Below, piece after piece: positions 5,724-6,067 of a stretch of 6,067 nucleotides of DNA. The position numbers and the translations under genes are program-made. Source of the stretch: Candidatus Aminicenantota bacterium (GTDB lineage Bacteria > Acidobacteriota > Aminicenantia > Aminicenantales > Aminicenantaceae); contig JAUWTR010000119.1 in the NCBI GenBank assembly GCA_030614645.1, forward strand, positions 1 through 6,067, read 5' to 3'. Below the pieces are notes generated by a model. It was given only the letters and a program-made list of their open reading frames with translations. It searched no databases and had not been told where the DNA came from. The stretch's first letter is position 1. Each line of letters opens with the position of its first letter.

Positions 5724-5788
5724 TTACCTGAACTTTTCATCATATTATTATACGAACTATATAAAAGAAAGTTCCCTTTTTCTAATTT

Positions 5789-6067
5789 CTACTTTTCGAC
5801 TTTTGTCCCTTCACCATATACAAATGCCCGGTAAGTCTTTTCAATTCGATCCCACTTCTCCTCACGATCCAGGGCCCAAAATCGTCCAATAACAGTAGCA
5901 ATCTCCCCAACCTTAACTAAACAGCACATATCTTCAACTTTAGCTATATAAACAGCTCCGCTTTCAGGTTTTTCTCCTCTCCTTCCGATCAATGCATGGA
6001 TAAAAACATCCTTTAATCCATGTTTTGCTACCAGCTTCAAAAGAGCAAAGAGATGCTTGATAGTCCC
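5789..6067 (-). pseudogene. gpmI: Fragment of cofactor-independent phosphoglycerate mutase, truncated
   Basis: The frame is open from the right window edge to TAG at 5789-5791, giving 92 codons. It matches the phosphotransferase-domain segment of the 2,3-bisphosphoglycerate-independent phosphoglycerate mutase, the glycolytic enzyme that interconverts 3- and 2-phosphoglycerate. Visible landmarks are IKHLFALLKLVAKHGLKDVF (residues 3-22), the histidine-alanine loop HALIGRRG (24-31), and IGRFWALDREEKWDR (60-74), equivalent to the usual SGRYYAMDRDKRWDR. The two arginines of that second motif are kept. In the first motif the family's DGRD reads GRRG, so a conserved aspartate is lost. A normal enzyme of about 510 residues continues roughly 300 residues past this point, into the metal-binding phosphatase domain; here it stops after GEGTKVEK. 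No continuation is seen in the frame after the stop. The initiation codon lies outside the window. A decayed gene is most likely; a short specialised protein is possible. Confidence 0.75.

Larger units (their letters stand above)
5354..5788. other. Gene-less stretch with patchy composition
   Basis: No supported gene lies in these 435 bases between the ABC operon and the phosphoglycerate mutase fragment. From left to right the stretch holds a GC-richer patch (about 5390-5470), an AT-rich block bounded by 15-bp inverted repeats (5477-5602), a second GC-richer patch (about 5608-5730), and AT-rich DNA up to the mutase stop. The operon's promoter should be here, but I find no paired hexamers I trust. 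The abrupt changes in composition suggest it was assembled from pieces of different origin. A 38-codon minus-strand frame (5627-5743) has no ribosome binding site and I do not call it a gene. Confidence 0.6.

Noticed and set aside
5608..5730. tRNA or other known structured RNA in the GC-richer patch
   Set aside because: I find no cloverleaf arms, no T-loop GTTC motif and no acceptor pairing; only loose repeats are seen.
5627..5743. A 38-codon minus-strand frame beginning Met-Met-Lys-Ser in the gene-less stretch
   Set aside because: It has no Shine-Dalgarno sequence, falls in a repeat-like patch, and its composition does not resemble the real proteins nearby.
5760..5788. Terminator after the phosphoglycerate mutase fragment
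   Set aside because: The only possible stem is about five A-T pairs with a T-run that is broken; too weak to call.
1..6067. CRISPR array, toxin-antitoxin pair, phage genes or anti-phage defence system
   Set aside because: No regularly spaced repeats, no paired small genes and no recognisable phage or defence proteins are present.

Overview
The window is 6,067 bases of AT-rich bacterial DNA. It has clear Shine-Dalgarno sites (AGGAGG, AAGGAGA, AGGAG), tight translational coupling in an ABC operon, and a protein with a lipobox. It suggests a low-GC bacterium, and the lipoprotein with the large acidic/lysine-rich soluble domain fits a Gram-negative-type cell. The phylum cannot be fixed from sequence alone. 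I see no tRNA, rRNA, CRISPR array or intact transposase.

Layout from left to right. (1) Bases 1-91 hold a duplicate of the leader and first codons of the lipoprotein gene found further on. It diverges after 57 identical bases and stops after 19 codons. (2) A minus-strand nitroreductase-family flavoprotein (95-667) starts at GTG and lies under a 9-bp palindrome (681-703) that could be an operator. (3) The divergent intergenic region holds a good sigma70-type promoter for a plus-strand lipoprotein of unknown function (837-1817). (4) Its stop codon directly abuts the stop of a minus-strand operon that encodes two ABC-2-type exporter pairs. In transcription order these are ATPase (4430-5353), permease (3555-4430), ATPase (2632-3558) and permease (1818-2630), with 1- and 4-base overlaps and a 1-base gap. 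(5) A gene-poor stretch (5354-5788) mixes two GC-richer patches with an AT-rich 126-bp segment bounded by perfect 15-bp inverted repeats, which looks like a small non-autonomous mobile element. (6) The right edge is a fragment of a cofactor-independent phosphoglycerate mutase on the minus strand. It ends at a stop codon far short of the family's normal C-terminus and has lost a conserved active-site aspartate, so it is probably a pseudogene.

The four ABC genes almost certainly work together: two nucleotide-binding proteins and two membrane proteins in one transcription unit. They could form two homodimeric transporters or one heteromeric exporter. The substrate cannot be read from the sequence. 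The nitroreductase and lipoprotein are separate transcription units with no visible functional link to the transporter. The two ends of the window both show signs of past rearrangement: a duplicated gene start on the left, and a truncated gene plus repeat-like DNA on the right. I see no convincing new multi-gene system.
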